Shown here piece after piece: positions 60,922-64,000 of a DNA stretch of 64,000 bases (position 1 is the first letter of the stretch; every line of letters starts with the position of its first letter). Made by a program: the position numbers and the translations under genes. The notes under the pieces were generated by a model that ran no database searches, was not told the origin of the DNA, and saw nothing but the letters and a program-made list of their open reading frames with translations. The stretch covers positions 148,382,001 to 148,446,000 of the forward strand of contig CM075651.1 in the NCBI GenBank assembly GCA_037953625.1. The letters are read 5' to 3'. Origin of the DNA: Crotalaria pallida (Eukaryota; Streptophyta; Magnoliopsida; Fabales; Fabaceae).

Positions 60922-60960
60922 GGGAGGGACCCTCCCTGGTAATTTTGTAGAGGTCTTTTG

Positions 60961-61697
60961 CTTAACTGGGGAATGAAGTCAGCTACATAATTTAGACAGC
61001 CAAGAAATCTTTGCAGCTGATTCTTATCAAGGATCTGGTTTGGGAACTTATTGCCGAACTCTATGGCTCTTTTAATAGGAACAATGGTTCCCAGATGAAT
61101 TTCATGACCCAGAAAACGGATCTTAGTTTGGAAGAGTTGGATTTTGGGTTTGGAAATAGCAAGGCCACTTCTCTTTATAATATGAACGAAAATATTGATA
61201 TGTTTGAAGTGCTGCTCTATAGATTGGGAAAAGATAAGAACATCATCAATATAGACTATGGTGAAGTGTGAGTAAGGATTGAAGATTTCATTCATAATAT
61301 TCTGGAATTCAGATGGGGCATTTTTAAGACCAAATGGCATAACATTCCATTCATATTGGCCAAAAGGGACGGTGAAGGCAGTTTTATAACGGTCGCTCTC
61401 TTTGACCTGAATCTGCCAGAATCCAGATTTTAAGTCAAATTTGGAGAAGATTTTTGCAGAATGTAATCTTCCAAGGAGGTCTTTTTTATTAGGGATAGGG
61501 TACCTAATCCATTGGAGGACGTCATTAAGGGGCTTGTAATTGATGACTAGACGGGGTGTTCCACGTTCAATCTCAGCTTGTTTATTGACATAAAAAGCTG
61601 CACAAGACCAAGGACTCTTACTTTTCCTGATAAGTCCTTTCTGTAGAAGGTCATTAATCTCCTTTTGACAGATTTGGAGCATTTGATCATTCATTTG
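60961..61697 (-). pseudogene. Second partial pararetrovirus RT fragment
   Basis: Matches 55520-56256 with two mismatches that I could find in 737 bp. It covers the RT from MNDQMLQIC through the YIDD active site to the segment before RNase H, with no stop inside. Its Trp codon (near 61347) is intact where the main copy has TGA. It is truncated at both ends: on one side it joins a short scrap matching 60264-60290 of the main copy, on the other a GCAGGACTAT scrap of leader and then the TA repeat. It cannot make a whole enzyme. Confidence 0.92.
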
Positions 61698-61703
61698 CAG
61701 GAC

Positions 61704-61722
61704 TATATATATATATATATAT
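61704..61722. repeat. TA microsatellite, right flank of the viral insertion
   Basis: A continuation of the target TA repeat seen at the left flank. Confidence 0.8.
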
Positions 61723-62249
61723 AAAGATTTGTATTTATCCAAAATGAATAATAAATATTTAATTTGTATTTATCTAAAAGAAAATAACGATTTGAAAAAA
61801 TTAAAAAATTAAAAAATTTATTTAATTTCAAATTTTAATATTTTTGTTGAGGATAATGTTTCACGTATAGATCATACCATAGTTAGGGATAATGATTTAA
61901 AAAAACTTGAATAATCTATTTAATTTCAAATTGTAATATTTTGGTTGGGGATATTGATTATTTACCTACAATCACTCTGGTGTAAGGAAAACTTCAACGA
62001 AAAATAATGTAGTGGTTCGAAACTAACAGAGATTGACACAGTTAGTGTGGGGTTGTGTCACTTAAGCAAGTGGTTGAGAGTTCGGTCACAACTTTTGCGA
62101 ATATGAAGAGTTTCAATTTGGAAGGTCACCCCTAAAAGGGTCGAATCGTATATGAAGAATTAGTCACCATGTTCACATCGGTGAATAATTGGGAATCAAA
62201 AAATATTTTTGTGATAGTTCGAAAAAGTGTCTTTTCTAGTATTGGCAAT
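61723..62249. other. Non-coding DNA right of the virus
   Basis: AT-rich. Holds diverged copies of the GGATAATGATTT word and a segment (near 61965) resembling 52625-52655 left of the virus. No gene. Confidence 0.5.
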
Positions 62250-63078
62250 TAGGGCCCAGGCCCGCGGGCCCGCCCGCAAAAAATGCGGGCAGGGCTTAGA
62301 TTTTACGCCCATTTTTCAATTAGGGTCGGCCCTGCCCGCCCGTTAAATTTGCGGGCATTTTAGGGCTGTCCGCGGGCCGCCCGCAGGCCATGAAAAAAAA
62401 AAACCAGAATTTAGTGGCAATAAGGATCCAGCCCAAACAATGCAATTATGTTACCCAACCCCAATCTTAGCAGCTGCTACGTTATTTTTGCCAATTTTCA
62501 CTCTTCCTCTTTCTCTCTCTGCAATTTGAGAAGCTGCTTCTGCTAGGGTTATTGGCGCTGCTTCGTTGCTTCCCTTTCTGTTTGTATGCAATATGGCAAC
62601 TTGCTTCTCCATTCTCTGCTACTCCCTATCCGGTTCACTACTTCCATGGTTCGCTGCTGGTCTTGCTCCGGGTTCGCTGCTACTTCGTTCCTTCGATGCT
62701 GGTCGAGTTCCCGATTCGTCGTTGCTTCGATGCTGCTCATGGCGGTTCGGTTGCTGCTGGAGTTCGTGGTTCGCTGCTGGTTGCTGGTGGTCGTGGTTCA
62801 CCGATCTTGGCTGTTGGTGGTGGTTCGCTGGGGTTCGTGGACTGGTCGCTGCTGCCTGCTGGACTGCTGGATTTCACTGCCTTTTATTAATTTTTCATTT
62901 TTTTAATTCTGAAAAAGAAATTTGAGTGGCCCGCATGCCCGCCCGCAAAAGTCGTGGGCGGGCAGGGCATGAATTTTCTGTCCTAAATCAAAAATGGGCC
63001 GCCCATGCTCGCCCGCAAAATTCGCGGGCCCATGCCCGCCCGACCCATGCCCGCCCGTTGGCCCTAATTGCCAATGCT
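62240..63078. mobile_element. GC-rich TIR element (hAT-like)
   Basis: Inverted ends ATTGGCAATTAGGGCC (left, about 62242) and GGCCCTAATTGCCAAT (right, ending about 63076). Subterminal arrays of GCGGGC and GCCCGCC words lie on both sides. The core (about 62440-62890) is less repetitive and contains overlapping open frames on both strands, rich in GCTGCT and TTCGCTG words; I see no recognisable protein in them. Target duplication not resolved. Confidence 0.75.
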
Positions 63079-64000
63079 AGTCTTTTCATATAAAAATAAA
63101 AGATAATAGATTTAAGACACCTAAATTCCAAAACTCTTATGAAATTACCCCAAGATGTGTACTTCAACCGTGTTTCATTCCATGGACCTACCCCGCACCA
63201 TATAAATATCCCTTTTTATTATTAATCACGTTATTCCATTTTCGTCCACGTACTGTTTTGTTACTTGTAAAACTCTTTGTTTAACCGACTGACATTATTG
63301 GACAGCTCAGATCAATCAAACGGTTCCAAACTCTCCACGTGTACTCAAAAATTAATCCAACGGTATCATCAAGCCATATAGAAAATTTGCCCCTCCTTCT
63401 TCTTCTTCCTCTTATGCCTCTTTCCTTTTCAGCTTCAAATAAAAGCCATTATTTTACTCTCCAATTTCTCTTCTTCAAACTTAGGGCTTCTTCGGTTGGA
63501 TTGCACTTATAGAAATTTTGAAAATAATCACTTCTTTCTGAGTTTATAACCTTTTTAAGGTATATATACATCCATATATGGAAGTTTTCTTTGATTTCCT
63601 TTTTTCAATTTTCTTTATGCTTATCAAAAATTCAAACTTTTTGTCGTTTCAGCTTTTGGGTTTCTTTTATTTCAGCTATTTTTCTCTGATTCCGGGTAAA
63701 AGGCATAATTTTTTTGTCTGTTTGTGTGTTTAAATAAAAAAACGGTTGAAAATTTCTCTTAAATAAAGTTTTGGTAAATAATAATCGAAGCTTTTGCTTT
63801 ACCTTAATGATAATGGTTCCCACGATGAGGATTTTTATGTGCTGGCTATTTTAAGGTTTATTACTACTATCTTTGGTTTTTTTTTCTTGTTATTTGTTTT
63901 TGTTTTACTTTTTTTTTTTTTTTTTTTAAATTTCTGCTTTGATTATGTGTCTAGGTGGGTTAAAGTTACTTAAAATTCTCTTGATTCTAGTTGTTGTGAA
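63079..64000 (+). promoter_or_regulatory. Probable promoter and 5' leader of a gene beyond the right edge
   Basis: The segment has a CACGTG G-box (about 63337-63342), a CT-rich stretch (TTCTTCTTCTTCCTC) and then AACTTAGGGCTTCTTCGG, a layout typical of plant 5' leaders. A long T-rich stretch follows that could be a leader intron. No coding sequence starts before the window ends, so gene identity and even presence are inference. Confidence 0.35.

Larger units (their letters stand above)
52807..61703 (-). mobile_element. Endogenous pararetrovirus (Caulimoviridae, florendovirus-like), near-complete plus rearranged fragment
   Basis: Viral sequence on the minus strand. The main unit runs from one tRNA-Met-type primer-binding site (60862-60875) to the next (52818-52831), 8,044 bp, with at least 28 bp of terminal redundancy (52818-52845 repeats 60862-60889). 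It encodes an ORF1 polyprotein (movement, coat, protease, RT, RNase H) and a separate downstream ORF2. A single polyprotein plus a second ORF of unknown function matches florendoviruses as I recall them; petuviruses have one ORF. Beyond 60890 the block is scrambled: an inverted 14-bp leader scrap, a third primer-binding site, an 11-bp-armed palindrome, a short scrap from ORF1 and a 737-bp RT fragment. Family assignment is firm, genus tentative. Confidence 0.9.

Noticed and set aside
62549..62925. Overlapping 106-119-aa ORFs in the GC-rich element
   Set aside because: Three frames are open on one strand at once because of composition; none shows a domain or a splice context.

Overview
This window is nuclear DNA of a flowering plant, almost certainly a eudicot. 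Supporting signs are GT-AG introns in an AT-rich background, a plant KIN-4 kinesin, a plant ATL-type RING-H2 gene, a plant J-protein, a Tat-type Ty3/gypsy element, LINEs, SINEs, MULE and hAT MITEs and an endogenous plant pararetrovirus. Several short MITE and retroelement end motifs are of the kind I associate with legumes, but that assignment is tentative.

Layout. 1-4050: 3' half of a Tat-lineage Ty3/gypsy element (protease end, RT, two RNase H domains, integrase) broken by one in-frame TGA. 4051-23216: a head-to-tail segmental duplication in two copies plus a partial third. Copy A holds an intact J-domain protein gene (6805-7887, minus). Copy B holds a decayed copy of it (13968-15016) with two nonsense codons, a 17-nt deletion and a YPD in place of HPD. 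Each copy has its own later insertions: a Pack-MULE-like element in A, a LINE in B, and large TIR and hAT elements between B and C. 23217-27270: MITEs (a CAGG-ended TIR element, a hAT with an 8-bp target duplication) and fragments of genes. One fragment is a first exon resembling plant UPF0613/DUF1749 hydrolases, lying between imperfect terminal inverted repeats. 27744-29063: an intact intronless ATL RING-H2 ubiquitin ligase gene (minus). 29770-32540: a roughly 2.7-kb inverted repeat with gene-like ends. 33300-41700: a complete KIN-4C-type kinesin gene with 27 coding exons (1,276 aa by my splice model). 41718-48210: a nest of SINEs, a 5'-truncated LINE with a target duplication, a MULE MITE inside that LINE, a 1-kb MULE foldback element, and two elements with arrays of short palindromes in their ends. 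48215-52740: AT-rich DNA with tandem repeats and no gene seen.

52740-61725: an endogenous caulimovirid that I read as florendovirus-like. It is one genome-length unit of 8,044 bp between two primer-binding sites (minus strand), inserted in a TA microsatellite. ORF1 is a movement / coat / protease / RT / RNase H polyprotein interrupted by a single TGA in the RT. ORF2 is an intact 483-aa protein of unknown function. Next to it is a rearranged second piece: a third primer-binding site, an inverted scrap of leader, and a 737-bp RT fragment about 99.7% identical to the main copy that keeps the Trp codon at the site of the stop. 62250-63080: a GC-rich TIR element. 63100-64000: promoter and 5' leader-like DNA, probably of a gene beyond the right edge.

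Host genes likely active: the J-protein, the ATL ligase and the kinesin. They are unrelated in function and form no operon-like unit. The most notable system is the near-intact pararetrovirus with its complex integration junction.
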